Shown piece after piece: positions 34,674 through 46,774 of a stretch of 64,000 nucleotides of DNA. The stretch lies in assembly GCA_030248225.1 (NCBI GenBank), contig JASANE010026875.1:57730-121729 (forward strand), written 5' to 3'. Position 1 is the first letter of the stretch. Every line of letters begins with the position of its first letter. The notes under the pieces were generated by a model. That model was given only the letters and a program-made list of their open reading frames with translations. It made no database searches and was not told the origin of the DNA. Source of the stretch: Trileptium ribeirensis. Taxonomy: Eukaryota > Nematoda > Enoplea > Enoplida > Thoracostomopsidae. Both the position numbers and the translations under genes were made by a program.

Positions 34674-34710
34674 AGTCTTTGCCTACGTTCTCCTGTCCGT
34701 CTCTTAAACA
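34662..34710 (-). CDS. Exon 1 of the RS-domain gene (37 nt 5' UTR plus MDQL codons)
   Basis: The coding part is 34673-34662 (ATG GAC CAG CTG), ending at a good donor CTG|GTATGT. The stretch 34710-34674 is untranslated and holds an in-frame TAG three codons before the ATG, which supports this start. Exon 1 is preceded by TTATTTTTCCAG, a strong acceptor, so its 5' end is made either by cis-splicing from an unseen upstream exon or by spliced-leader trans-splicing. Confidence 0.65.
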
Positions 34711-35040
34711 CTGGAAAAATAACAGAAATTATCAAGACTTTTAGTAAGTCTAAACAACCAAAAAACATAAAAGGTAGGAAAATGAATCATCAACGAAAAT
34801 TCATATATTTTTATTCATTTTGAGGTCTCATAACTCATTACTTTTTTTCACTCAAATATATAATATTTACACAGCATTTATATCGCTAATATCTGAAATT
34901 GCCATTGTATAATTTTTCAGAAATCAATATAGTCGATAATGAGTAAACGTCCGCAGCATAGACGCCATAACAACCTTTAAAAATAGAGACTAAGATCAAA
35001 ATGTGAGTTTTAATATTATAAACGTGCCCCTCCGCTAAGC
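34711..35040. other. Upstream of exon 1: possible promoter or outron
   Basis: A/T-rich. It holds the acceptor TTATTTTTCCAG directly before exon 1. No TATA box or other promoter element could be defended. Confidence 0.3.
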
Positions 35041-35044
35041 AAGA

Positions 35045-35580
35045 CTATTTCGTTCGAGTATGGCAGACGTGAATAGCTCCTATAAGCAAGACGTATTCCA
35101 TCTGAGTATAACAAACGTTAATACATTTATATAGGTAAGACCAAGAGTTCATTATAACCCTAAGAGAAGATGACATAATAAGACGTTCGTGGCACACTAC
35201 ATTATATCCCTTGTGGGATGACTCATTCCACTGTTCCTTTATTTGTCCCTCTTTTCGGTTGGTGGAGGGGTATAAATTTTTCACTGACATGATCCTCCCC
35301 AACTTTCAGCCAAAATTCCAACAAAAAATAAAAATTTGTACATTGCGAAAGTTGGGAGGACACAACAAAAATTGGGGTTAAGGCAGAACGAAAGTTCGGG
35401 GGACAGGACAAAAGTTGGAAACTTGTCCCCTGCGCCCGAAAAGTGGAACAAATAAAATAAAAATAGACAGCGTCATCCCCCAAGAGATATAATGTAGTGT
35501 GAACTGAGAGTCACACACATATCCAAGAATTAATCATGAACTCTTGCTAAGACGTATGATGTCCGAGTGTGAAAGGTATG
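35045..35580. mobile_element. Small inverted-repeat (foldback-type) element
   Basis: Arms of about 110-130 bp: the left arm ends near 35222 and the right arm begins near 35471. Shared phrases in opposite orientation include AAGAGTTCAT, CACACTACATTATATC and GGGATGAC. The spacer holds short repeated purine-rich words (AAAGTTGG-GGA). No ORF. Ends and target duplication not resolved. Confidence 0.55.
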
Positions 35581-35976
35581 AAGCAATATAACAGCTAGCG
35601 AACTAATCAAAATCCCGAGCGTATCCCAGTGGTCACTGTTATTGCGGAAACGTAAATAGCGAGAGCGATTTAAGCCGAAAGCGACAATCTATTTTCAGAT
35701 ATCCGCTTTCGACCTTACTGTAGTGCGACCGTCCGCTTGCAGACGATGTCAATTGAAACAAACTAGTAGAGATATATTACAGTCCATTGTAGACGATAAA
35801 GACAATAGTACCGATGTTCGTCATAACTTGATGTCGGCAAAACATCACATAAAACTAGAAATTTTTCGGCACCGCTTCTAACCACCTCCACAATGCAAAA
35901 CGCAAAATAGTCTATATATTCAAATCGCTATAAAAATCATTGAAGTATTCGTATATATAATTCTGTTTTACCAAAT
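35581..35976 (+). other. Probable 5' UTR of the non-LTR retrotransposon
   Basis: Non-coding, directly upstream of ORF1 and more G/C-rich than the A/T-rich flank. No promoter motif identified. Confidence 0.35.
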
Positions 35977-36887
35977 ATGAAATCCTCGAACAAAAATGTA
36001 TCTGCTCGAGCAACACGATCGTCTGATTCTGGTCCTACACCTGATGTCATCTGCTCTACTCCTTCATGTCAACGCGCAATAAATTTTGAATGTGGCGACT
36101 CTTCGGTATCATGCAGCTGCTGCAAGAAACAATTCCATCTCAAATGCACAGATCTAACTCAAACTATCTTCAAAGAGCTCTCCAAAACGCAACGGTCAGT
36201 GTATTGGTTTTGTGAATTCTGTCGCGATATAGGGGGTAATCTACTTACTAGCGTTACTAGTCTAAACGCTAAAGTTTCTGATATCGATGCGCGTGTAACT
36301 GTGCTGGAAAACGCAGCCCCGCCCACGACGTGTGATCCCGACGCCATTGTCAAATCGACGGTGAACGAAGTACTTGAAATAAATAGACGCAGTCGTAATG
36401 TCATCCTGTTTGGTCTCCCAGAAAAAGCCGTCGGCTACGAAACTCCGGACTGGGATATCTCCCAGCAAGTAATTTGTTTCGAGCTATTAAGGTGCCAGAT
36501 TCTGTAAAAATTATTGCTGCGTCCCGTTTTGGCAAATCGAAAATGGGTAAAGTTAGACCGGTTAAACTTATATTGAAGGACCCGGAATCTCGTAATATTG
36601 TCTTCGGCAAAAGTAGGTCTATCGGTGACACCAATTTTAAAGGCTGTTATATGAAACCCAATCTTACACCTATGTAACAAAAGGAAAACGAGAAGTTAGT
36701 CGTTGAGTTGAAGGCACGCATATCCAAAGGCGAATCGGTTCAAATAAAGCGTGGCAAAATTGTCGCCAAAACGGCAGTGGACGAGTCCCCATTCCCATCG
36801 GAAACAACTGCTACCGCAGTCAGCGATTCGGCATCTTCTGTTAGTACCACCACCGCATCGGCTCAGCCGGGGGACGGAGGGAAATAA
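35977..36887 (+). pseudogene. Non-LTR ORF1: PHD-like zinc finger protein, broken
   Basis: The first 75 residues hold a C4HC3-like finger (C-x4-C, then C-x2-C-x4-H-x2-C, then C-x2-C). A coiled region and an RNVILFGLPE motif follow, typical of ORF1 of CR1/L2-group elements; the protein binds element RNA. The frame shifts near 36480. In the new frame coding continues through a premature TAA at 36675 and goes on to about 36887, giving at least two inactivating changes. Confidence 0.75.
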
Positions 36888-37162
36888 CTATTGCTCAAAA
36901 TAGTGGTGTTAATTGTATTGTTTCAAGCCATGATGCGTGTTTAAATGTAGCTGATAGTTTGCTTACTGCTAATTCTAATGTTTTATCAATTAATCGCTCG
37001 TCTAACGTTTTATCTGATGTTGTCAAATGCTAAACTTTTAACTATTCACTATGTTGCGATTCTGTTGGATATATATACCGTGAATTCTATGGTCCTGCGA
37101 CTATATCAACTAAGAAAGCAAACCCGAACACTGTATTTGATCTACGTAAAATTAGAGCATTT

Positions 37163-38418
37163 ATGTGTAACTGTTGTAGTTTAATGAACAAACTTCACGT
37201 TTTGAAATTGACTATACATCACCTAGGCTTCCCCGAGATTATATTTTTGTGCGAGACATGGGCAACATCTCCGGTCGCAGATGCAGAGTTAGCTTTGGAA
37301 ATCTACACCGTATTCCGATCAGGTCGTACAGCAAAGCGTGGCGGCGGCGTAGCGATATATGTAGTAAACCATCTCTGTCCAGTCCCGGCTAAATTAATCG
37401 AAAATTCTGAGTACAATGACATTGTTGCCTGTTCTATTCCACGTATTCATGGAAAATCATTACTGCTCATCTGTGTATATATCGTTCCGACTCGAACACT
37501 CTCGCGCAAAACACAGAATTGTACAACATTATCTCGGAACTAAACGATCACAATTACGATGCGGTAGTGGTGGCTGGTGACTTTAACATGAGGTTGGTTG
37601 ACTGGGGCAGATTCATATGGCCCCCATCATGCGACGAATTTATGGACTCTGTCCTCACTGCCGGTCTAACACAGCTAGTTGAGCAGCCTACCCGTGAAAA
37701 CAACATACTGGACCTGGTCCTCACGGATGACGACAGTCTTATTGACAACGTCGCGGTCACTGCAGGCTTGGGAAGAAGCGATCATTTCGGATTAACCTTT
37801 GATATCATTCATCAGCATCGTAGTAGTCACCCAGATTTACGTCGACGCATATACAAAGCTACAAATTGGACGTCGTTCAACGCCAGCCTGCAAGATAGTC
37901 TAATGAACCAGCGCTTTGACTACCTACACGTTGGTTGGACAAATCTGAAACTAGCAATCGACAACGCTGTAAACGAATGCACCCCGCTCGTCCGCATACA
38001 ACCAAAACGCAAACGCCCAATGTGGTCTGATGCTGCATGTTGCAGAGCTATATCGTCCCAATCAACTGCCCACAGACGGTATCAAAGAAATTCAACCCAA
38101 CATAACCTTGCTAGATATAGGGCCGCATATGATGTAGTAGACATTGAAACGAAAAGAGCTAGGCGGGCGTTCGAGTCCAAATTAGCAGCCAACATAAAGC
38201 TAGATGCCAAGTCGTTTTGGGCATACACTCGCAGCCTTAGGGGCCACAAACAAATATTTTCACTTGGACCAATGAAAATAGATGATGGGAGCTACGCTGA
38301 GAGCGACGACGAAATTGCCGAATTGTTCATTAGGTACTTCAGCTCTGTGTATCAGCAGGAACGGAACCGCCGCTCGAACGCCCGTCGCCCGCCCCCTGAT
38401 GCACTGCAGCTACACTAG
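37163..38418 (+). pseudogene. Non-LTR ORF2, endonuclease part, broken
   Basis: This part nicks the target DNA. Visible motifs are an LCETW box near 37250, a GRTAKRGGGVAIYV segment, GDFNM near 37580 and the C-terminal SDHF near 37780, all hallmarks of the APE-type endonuclease. A frameshift lies near 37520 between the two ORF pieces, and another before 38472, where reverse transcriptase begins. ORF2's real start lies upstream in a degraded stretch (36890-37160). Confidence 0.8.
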
Positions 38419-39929
38419 GTATAGTCAACTTTACTGAAGCAGGGGTTGCTGAAGCCATCAAGTCTTCGAAAATGTATGCAGCTGCTGGTCCAGACGAAAT
38501 AACAAACGAAGTGCTAATAAATTGTGTAAATACGCTTGCGCCCGTGCTCGCGAGGTTGTATAACTCATGTCTCGCCTCAAACGACGTTCCCTCGGATTGG
38601 CTAAACGCATCTGTCTGTACTATTTTCAAAGGAAAGGGATCCCGATACAGTGTTGAAAATTACAGACCAATTAGTTTGACTTCAACTGTAAGCAAAATTA
38701 TGGAAAAACTCGTAGCAATTGAGCTACTCAATCACGGCGTGCAACACATCATCAACAAATCGCAATTCGGATTTCTAAGAAAACGCTCCACTGAACTGCA
38801 GCTTCTCGACTTTGTAGACTGGATCACAGAAATTATAAACGGCGGCGACGGTGCAGACGTCATCTATCTAGATTTACAAAAGGTTTGATCGCGTTCCACA
38901 CAGACGGCTGGTGCGCAAGCTTGAGATGTATGGAATTGTTGATCCATTATTATCGTGGCTATCGTCCTTCCTAACGGGCAGGCGTCAATCGGTGGTTGTA
39001 AACGGTTCTCGTAGTAGATGGGTCAACGTTCCAAGCGGGTCCCACAAGGATCCGTCCTGGGCCCGATACTTTTTCTATACTACATCAACGATATCGACTC
39101 ATACGTCTCGTCTAAAATCTACAAGTTTGCAGACGACACAAAAATCTGTCGGCGTATAAGCAAGCACCGTCCAGACTTGGATATCCAAAGCGTCGAAAAC
39201 GATCTGTTAGGTGTAAAGGCATGGTCAAACGATTCTCTAGTCGATTTCAACGTTGCCAAATGTTGTTGCCTCCATTTCGGTCGATCAAACCTCCATCACA
39301 ATTATTCCGCCATCCCAAATCGTTGTACTGAGCGCAATTTAGAAGTCTGGATCAGTGACGACCTAAAACCATCGAAACACTGCAGTGAAGTTGTTAGCCA
39401 ATGCTCCCGAGTGATTCAAGCCTTTCGACGCACTTTCGCTTACCCATCACGCAATATATTTCTGCCTATCTATAAAGCGTTGATACGGCCCCGCTTGGAG
39501 TACGCTTCAACCTGTTGGTCGCCCCATTACCTCCGGGACAGCAAACTATTGGAGAACGTGCAGCGTAGAGCAACCAAGCTTGTTCCCGACATCGCCCATC
39601 TTCCATATGAGCAGAGATTACAAAGTCTTCAACTACAAACACTCGAAGTCCGCAGGGTACGTTCCGACCTAATAATGGTGTATAAAATGGCACACGGACT
39701 AGTTGATGTACCTCTCTGCCGGTTCTTCATCACCAATAACAATGACCTCAGAGGACATATGCTGAAACTTCGCGCTCGTGTTCATCCGCGTCTCAACTGC
39801 TCTCGTTATTGCTTCGCATACCGCGTAGTCGATCACTGGAACGCATTGCCAGCTACAGTCGTATTTGCGCCCAATCTGCGAAAGTTCAAAGAGATGTTGC
39901 ACTCGTCTCGCACACTCCCAAATCCGTGA
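38419..39929 (+). pseudogene. Non-LTR ORF2, reverse transcriptase part, broken
   Basis: Reverse transcriptase blocks are visible in order: AGPDEI, NYRPISLTS, KSQFGF, YLDLQK (then a frameshift near 38885), FDRVPH, a second frameshift near 39020, PQGSVLGPILF and the catalytic FADDT near 39130. A typical C-terminal region of the CR1/L2 group follows and ends at a TAA near 39929. The last 300 codons are open, so the decay is moderate. Confidence 0.85.
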
Positions 39930-40062
39930 ACCGCCCGCGCTGCTTTGTGGTTTTTCACTTTCAGGATACGATACTCTCTAAACCAATACGCGCAACCGAT
40001 CTCCATCGGCTAGCCATTTGCCCGATGTCACTTCTCAAGGTGCGATATCAGGTGCGATAACA

Positions 40063-42117
40063 AAAACCAAGAATTATAACAATATCGAACAGAATAAAAC
40101 ACAAACTGAATGGTCATTACATACATAAGTTTTTTGATACAATGAATACAATAGGTTAGTAATCTTTATCTGGTGCGCAGCATGAATATTTTATATCTTT
40201 TCCGCTTGTTTCTACGATCTTGGGCCGACCAACCCCATTTCTAGAATATAGCCTGTCTTCAGCTGTTTGGTTATATAATGAACGCTGTCTGAACGTTTTG
40301 AGCGGCCCGTGTAGGTCTTTTCGGAACGTTGAATATGACGATATGGTTTAGACTCCATCATTCTTTTGCTATACCGCATTTTTGAGATGTTTAAGGTGGA
40401 CCATCGGAAAGCCCGATTTACCCAAATATTCAGTCCGCCGCCTCTTATTTGGTTATCTGTTGTTTCCTTCCATTCACCATTAGCTTGCCTCTCCATACAG
40501 GGGCAGGGGACTCAACGATTTTAGAGCTACAGTGTTTCGACGGTTCCGTTCTTGGCTGCACTACAAGTCAACCTTCCACCACCCACCAGGTATTTTGAAG
40601 TTACCTGAAAAGTGATGCTCGTAACAAAATGGGTTATAATAAAGCTCAATACTGCTGCTTATATTTTTTCTATTCACTACAAAAATTGCGGCCTGCAGAA
40701 ATACGCATTTTCAATACGTAAATGATAAATATACAACAAAATCTACGATGTTTATATGTGGTAAAGGCATGAAAAGTTCGATAAGATGCAATTATAAGAC
40801 AATCACTTGGCGTGGACGCCACGGTTTTCACCCCAGCTAACGTGAGAGAAATTCCCCAGGAGTGAGGAATTTTGGTTCTGTGGAGGTCAGTAAACTAAAC
40901 CTTTATATAACCAGAGTTTCGGTTCCTGTATTAAATTTGCATTTGTCGGAATCGAAGCACAATAATTGGTTTGTTACATATATAACTTGATAATCAAAAG
41001 CAAATTTAGTACACTTAAAAGTAAGTATAAACTGCTCGGATAAAACTGCGTAAAACAGGGAAAATTTTGACTTTGTGAACAACCAGCATAAACGTCACCG
41101 CAGAATTTGAGCTGATTTGAGCCCTTGATACTAGTCGCTTGCCTTCTCGCCAAGGTGGGAAATTATGAGTGTTAAATATGTAATTTAGAGAGACGTGCAT
41201 AACCATATTGAGGTATCAACCTACAAAAAATGAGCCATAGTTAAACATTGAATATTTGAGCATATACACGCTTGCTGCGTATTTCGGCTTCTAGCCTAAC
41301 TAAACAACACAAATAGAGATTTTAACCTTTCAAATCAGCTATCGTGCGATTATACTAGCCCAGCCAAAGTTGAGTTATATGTCTCACCCTAAAAACCCAA
41401 CAGGAGACATTGTCCGAATTTTACAACTAAATTCACTGCTAGTAAGAATTCTAAACTTCGTTCGATTCACTCTCTACATTCAGAATTGAATAAAACCTAC
41501 CAAAAGCCATGACACAGACGGTGAGATTACGAAGAAATTCATTAGGCCGTTGTCTTAATATTTTCTATTTCCTATAATTTCTGAAAAAGCATTACAATTA
41601 TAAGATCCTTATATACTGTAATACAAAATTTGTTTGTTACAATCAACATGAAAGTGGGCATCAAAAACAATTCCAATCTATGTTAACTTCTACAAACCGC
41701 AGGAAGCTCGCAGGAGCATATACCCAGAAATGCTTCCCAACCAATGCACATTTTGTGTCCCACCTTATAAAAGTTTTCGGTATTTTCTCAATCTCCGTGA
41801 GCCGTCCTTTCCCACACTCGTGGAGCAGCCACATTAAAGGTCAAGTTTTCTCCACGATTCACTGAGCGAACGTCTGCACATTACCCATTTGCTCGACCAG
41901 CAACTTTAGTAATTCTTAGATATACCTGGCGGCGAACGGCGTTACTATACAGCCTGTCAAGAATGACACCACTTGCTAAGCCGCACCGGACGGCTACCGC
42001 ACTTAACAAGTGATGCTACTTCCCTCTGAACCCCCTAATCTGCTCTCCCTGGTAATTTCTCACTCGACGCTAAGGGCTGAAATTCTTTAGCATTACTAAC
42101 TAATATTCCGCTAATAC
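40063..42117. other. Non-coding stretch with a foldback-satellite fragment
   Basis: About 40215-40340 matches the satellite units of the foldback family in reverse orientation (TCTAGAATATAGCCTGTCTT and GTTTGGTTATATAATGAACG). The rest shows no gene, repeat or RNA that I can support. Confidence 0.5.
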
Positions 42118-42125
42118 GTATATAT

Positions 42126-43314
42126 CAGGGAGTAACCGGAATTCCGGTTCCGGTTCCGGTTCCGGCGAAAATCGTGTTCCGGTTGCGGTTCCGGCAAAGG
42201 GCAAAAACCATACCGGAACCGGAATTCCGGTTTAAAAATTTTGTTTGAAATTTTCCGTTTTTTGCTTCATCCTGTAATCCAAACATATGTAATATATATT
42301 ATACAATGATCAAGCTCCAATGCAACCAAGCAAAAGAAAAGATTAACTAACCAATTTGCCGTGTGAAACGTAAGTAGGGCACATAATTTGAGCAGGAATT
42401 TTTCATAATAACCTGCAGGAGTTTGTTAAATCAAAGCCAGGTCGATGCTTGTAGCAGCTATTTTACACATCCAGAAGTCTGTGGGATATGTTTGAATTAA
42501 ACCGGTCCAACTCGGTAACAGAGTATGGCTTACGCAGAAGTACTTAGGGTATGCTTGGCTAACATAAATTGCGTCAAGCACCCGCCAGTGCGCTTGCAAA
42601 CTTGCTAAATCAGTCTAAATTGAAGTAAACTAACGTTATCTGCAACGCAGCCAGAAACTGCTTTCTTGGCAATGACCTGTATTTATTGAAACTGTGCGAG
42701 CAGTATCACAGTTTGTCTCAGTTATGGCATTCTGATCAGAAAGTTATCATTATCATCTAGCTTACGGGCACTGCTTGCACAACGCTAGCCTAAACAGTGT
42801 CTGACAACTGATCAGAAAATTACCTTATATCTAATATTTTCTCTTAGATTTATATAAACCAATAATTTTAAGTTTCCTACAGAAGAACATGCAACAAACT
42901 TATGTGTAGTAAAGGGAGGCGACTGGAGACAGAGCGAAATGTGTATTCTACGCTCCAAGCTTTGTAAGCACATTCGATTTGACGCAGTATACGCAATGGT
43001 GTATAGTGGAAGACATTTTTTTGCTCTGAATGTCCAAAAACCGACATATTTGATCGATAAATAAACATTATTAGCTTCCTCAGTCTCTTTAAAGTTTCAG
43101 AAAGGCAATAATACCATCGCAATACATTAAGTTTAATGGAAAAGTTATTTTTAATGCATTTTAAATCCGCTATACCTTCATTTCTTCCCTCATCTGTTTT
43201 ACTATATATAAATTTCGAAGACCAGGTTCCGGTTCCGGTTCCGGATCCGGTTTAAATGAACGGTTCCGGTTGCTGGTTCCGGTTCCGGTAAATTTCGGTT
43301 CCGGTTATTCCCTG
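42126..43314. mobile_element. hAT-type non-autonomous element, copy 2
   Basis: 1,189 bp with ends CAGGGAGTAACCGG and GGTTATTCCCTG, flanked by a perfect 8-bp target duplication GTATATAT (42118-42125 and 43315-43322). An 8-bp duplication with CAGGG ends is the hAT signature. The left 110 bp and right 100 bp carry many TTCCGG words. The interior has a broken minus-strand ORF (42877-43122) shared with the other copies, but no recognisable transposase domain. Confidence 0.92.
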
Positions 43315-43322
43315 GTATATAT

Positions 43323-44039
43323 ATAAGATTGATGCTATTTATTTCACCCTAGAATTTTTATTTGGGAAAATATTACTAAATTATGGTTAATTATTGTTTA
43401 AGGTACATATATGTGCAGCGATAAGCCAATAATAGGTTAATTCTTTAACAGCAAAGTACGAATCCAGAAACCACAATAGTTCTTTTAATACTCCACAAGC
43501 TACGCGTACTTCTTTACGCTGCAACCGCTGGACACTATCAGCGCATAAAAATATGAACATTCGTGTAAAACTCGTGAATCAAGGAACAATCTATAAAAAA
43601 CAAGAACCAATTTAAGCTAAGCTACCTCCTACTGGAGCAGCTATGTAAGTATGTAAGCTTTAGAAAAAAACTATAAAATATCAATACATAACAAGCGCAA
43701 TTCTTTTACGCGAACAATACTACAAGAGCCGGAATGATTTTTCTCGAACGTAGTTCTTTACGCTAATAATATTAAGCTTAGAAAGCGGACGTCGAACTCT
43801 CCTACACAACCTAACTCCAGTTGAGCTTTCACCGACTGACGGAAAGCAAAAAGAAGAGCTCTGTATGTTAGCTAATTGAAGAAACGATAGATTATCCAAA
43901 TTAGTATAATCTTTGGACAAAGCAACAAAACAAAAATAAGACAAAATCACATGACGTAAAAGGAAGAAAGGAAGGGATATAATAGGTGAAAAAGTGAAAA
44001 CCCGTGGTTTTTAGGAAATTTTTGGGTTTTTGGTGTTAT
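43323..44039. other. Flank of the duplicated repeat module
   Basis: Non-coding. The last 150 bp (43840-43985) resemble 48190-48330 and 48670-48810, so they belong to the same repeat family as the tandem modules that follow. Confidence 0.45.
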
Positions 44040-45307
44040 TTAATCTGGTTTAGATGGTGGTGGGGGCTGGACTATGATTTGTTATGACGGCTATTGGATT
44101 ATCAAATGGTGACGGGAATCGTCACCGAGGATGTGTGGTTCGTACGCGTGGCCAGTAGTATGCCGGTGGGATTATTGATTGTTCCTTGGTGAGCGTTATC
44201 TAGATCAGCGTACTTCTTATTCTTATGCGTTGCTGCGTGACTATTCGAGTTGCTCGATACGTGTTTCTGATATAAAGTAAAACCAGGCGAAGTTAGAATT
44301 TTTATTCAAAATTAGTAAATCGCACAACAATTGCTAATGCGGTTCGGTTCCACGTAATGTACTATGTAAGCACCTTGTCTTATGACTTCCGATAATTTGA
44401 TCACCTCCAACTTAGTTTCGCCACTCTAATATTTGAACTCCAATTATTCTCGACCCTGCGTGAATGAAAAACTTGTGACACCTTGACAACACTCGATTTC
44501 TATTATTAATCCTTGTACAAAATATTTTCTCTCAGACTCACGTTTTCAGCACACTATTATTCTAAGTACGATATTTATTACTTGCAGTTAGAGTATGTAT
44601 CACCAACTCCTTGTGAAGTTTGTACGAGACCGCCCGACGGATCGATCCGTACGTTTATTTGAATACCTTAACGTTAGCCTTACATTTACACTAGTACTTC
44701 CTTATGATTTCCTCTTTTGAGGTTGGCACGAGATCCCCGGACGGATCGATCCGCACGTTTATCTAAGTACCTTAACCTTTTCCTTAGAATTACGCTATTT
44801 AGTTCCTTAGAGCTACCAGTGCCGGACAGATCACTGATAGATCCTGAGTAATTGACATCTATTACTTTCCCTTTTAAGTTGGTACGTAGCCGCCGGACGG
44901 ACCGACTCGCACGTTTATTTAATTACCTTATTCTTTTCCTTGGAATTAGGCTAATTAGTTTCCTTATGTTAGCGTTACCGCTGCCGGACAGATCAGCTAG
45001 GCGCATGTTATTTCGAGTACGTTTATGGTTAGTTAACGCTCGTTCTAGCTCAGGATTTATTCGGAATAATACGGATAAGGTAAATTATTAGAGTAATAAG
45101 TACCTAGATGTGAAGAATACTCACAACTCAACGTTAATTGTTTTTAGATTCCACACTAAAATATGTCAAGGTTTTTCCAGTGGTCTGATAATTCCAGGTA
45201 TCGTTTCCAATTATCCACTCGCAGCTTCGTACTATGCACCACATCAAAAGCAAAACCAGAAAAGTATTAAATTCGATAAGCGTATAATCTGTAATTGTTA
45301 TTTTTAT
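44040..45307 (+). repeat. Tandem repeat module A, 1.3 kb
   Basis: Colinear with module B (45308 onward) throughout, for example GACGGCTAT-GGATTAT, CCAGTAGTATGCCGGTGGG, GATTGTTCCTTGG and GAAGTTAGAATTTTTATT. Its second half contains several short GCCGGACGG-TCGATCCGTACG-like units at roughly 120-bp spacing. It keeps the uninterrupted target site (CGGTTCGGTTCCACGTAA near 44341) into which a hAT inserted in module B. No coding potential. Confidence 0.8.
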
Positions 45308-45617
45308 GGTTTTTAATTGGGGTGGGGGTTGGATTATAATTTCTTATGACGGCTATCGGATTATTAAATTGGGAAGATATTCGTCACTCGTAGATGTGTG
45401 GTCCGTACGCATGGCCAGTAGTATGCCGGTGGGGATTATTGATTGTTCCTTGGCGCACGTTATTTCGGTCAGCTTATTTTTGTTTCCTTACGGCACTGCA
45501 GCGTGACTATTCGAGTTGTTAGAAACTTGTTTCCGATATAAAGTCAAACCAGTCGAAGTTAGAATTTTTATTAAAGGTTAGTAGATCGTACACAATTGAC
45601 AATACGGTTCGGTTCCC

Positions 45618-46774
45618 CAGGGAGTAACCGTAATTCCGGTTCCGGCGAAAATCGTGCTCCGGTTGCGGTTCCGGCAAAGGGCAAAATCCATACCGGAACC
45701 GGAATTCCGGTTTAAACAGTTGTTTGAAATTTTCCACGTTTTTTGCTTCATCTGTGATCCAAACATATGTAATATATATTACACAATGATCAAGCTCCAA
45801 TAAAACCAAGCAAAAAAGATTAATTAAGCAATTTTCCGCTTGAAACGTAAGTAGGGCACATAATTTCAGTAGGAATTTTTCATAATAACCTGCAGGAGTT
45901 TGTTAACAAATCAAAGCCAGGTCGTTGCTTGTAGCAGCTATTTTACACATCCAGAAGTCTGTGCGGTACGTTTCAATTAAACCGGTCCAATTCGGTAACA
46001 GAGTATGGCTAACACAGAAGTACTTAGGGTATGCTTGGCTAACATAAATTGCTTCAAGAACACGCCAATGCGCTTGTAAAGTTGGTAAATCAGTCTAAAT
46101 TGAAGTAAACTAACGTTATCTGCAACGCAGCTAGAAACTGCTTTCTTGGCAAACAACTGTATTTATTGAAACTGTGCGAGCAGCATCACAGTGTATCTCA
46201 TTTATAGCATTCTGATTAGAAAGTTATCATCATTATCATCTAAACTTACGGGCACTGTTTCTCCAACGCTAGCCTAAACAGTGTACCTGATCAGAAAATT
46301 ACCTTCTATTATTATTCTCAGAACCATATAAACCAATAATTTCAAGTTTCCTACAGCACAACATGTAACAAATGTAGTAAAGGGAGGCGACTGGAGATAG
46401 AGCAAAAATGTTTATTCTACGCTCCATGAGTTGTAAGCACATTCAATTTGACGTTTGACGCAGTATACGCAATGGTGTATAGTGGAAGGTATTTTTTGCT
46501 CTGGGTGTCCGTCCAAAAATCGACATATTTGATCGATAAATACACATTATTAGCTTCCTCAGTCTCTTTAAAGTTTCAGAAAGACAATAATACCATCGCA
46601 AACCATTAATTTTAACGTAAAAGTTATTTTTAATGCATTTTAAATCCACTATACCTTCATTTTTTCCTTCATCTGTTTTACCATATATGAATTTCGAAGA
46701 CCAAGTTCCGGTTCCGGATCCGGTTTAAATGGACGGCTCCAGTTCCGGCAAATTTCGGTTCCGGTTATTCCCTG
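45618..46774. mobile_element. hAT-type non-autonomous element, copy 3, with empty-site control
   Basis: 1,157 bp, same ends as copy 2. The right target duplication is GGTTCCAC (46775-46782). The left one reads GGTTCCC before CAGGGA, as if one A had been lost. Module A shows the site before insertion (GGTTCGGTTCCACG), which fixes the boundaries of this copy. Confidence 0.92.

Larger units (their letters stand above)
35977..40062 (+). mobile_element. CR1/L2-group non-LTR retrotransposon, inactive copy
   Basis: Two ORFs in the order of CR1/L2-type elements: ORF1 with a PHD-like zinc finger, and ORF2 with apurinic-type endonuclease and reverse transcriptase. Both are broken by frameshifts and stops. 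The 3' end shows two 10-base repeats (AGGTGCGATA twice, near 40039 and 40051), as is common at the 3' ends of this group, rather than a long poly(A). The exact 5' end and target duplication were not found. Confidence 0.85.
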
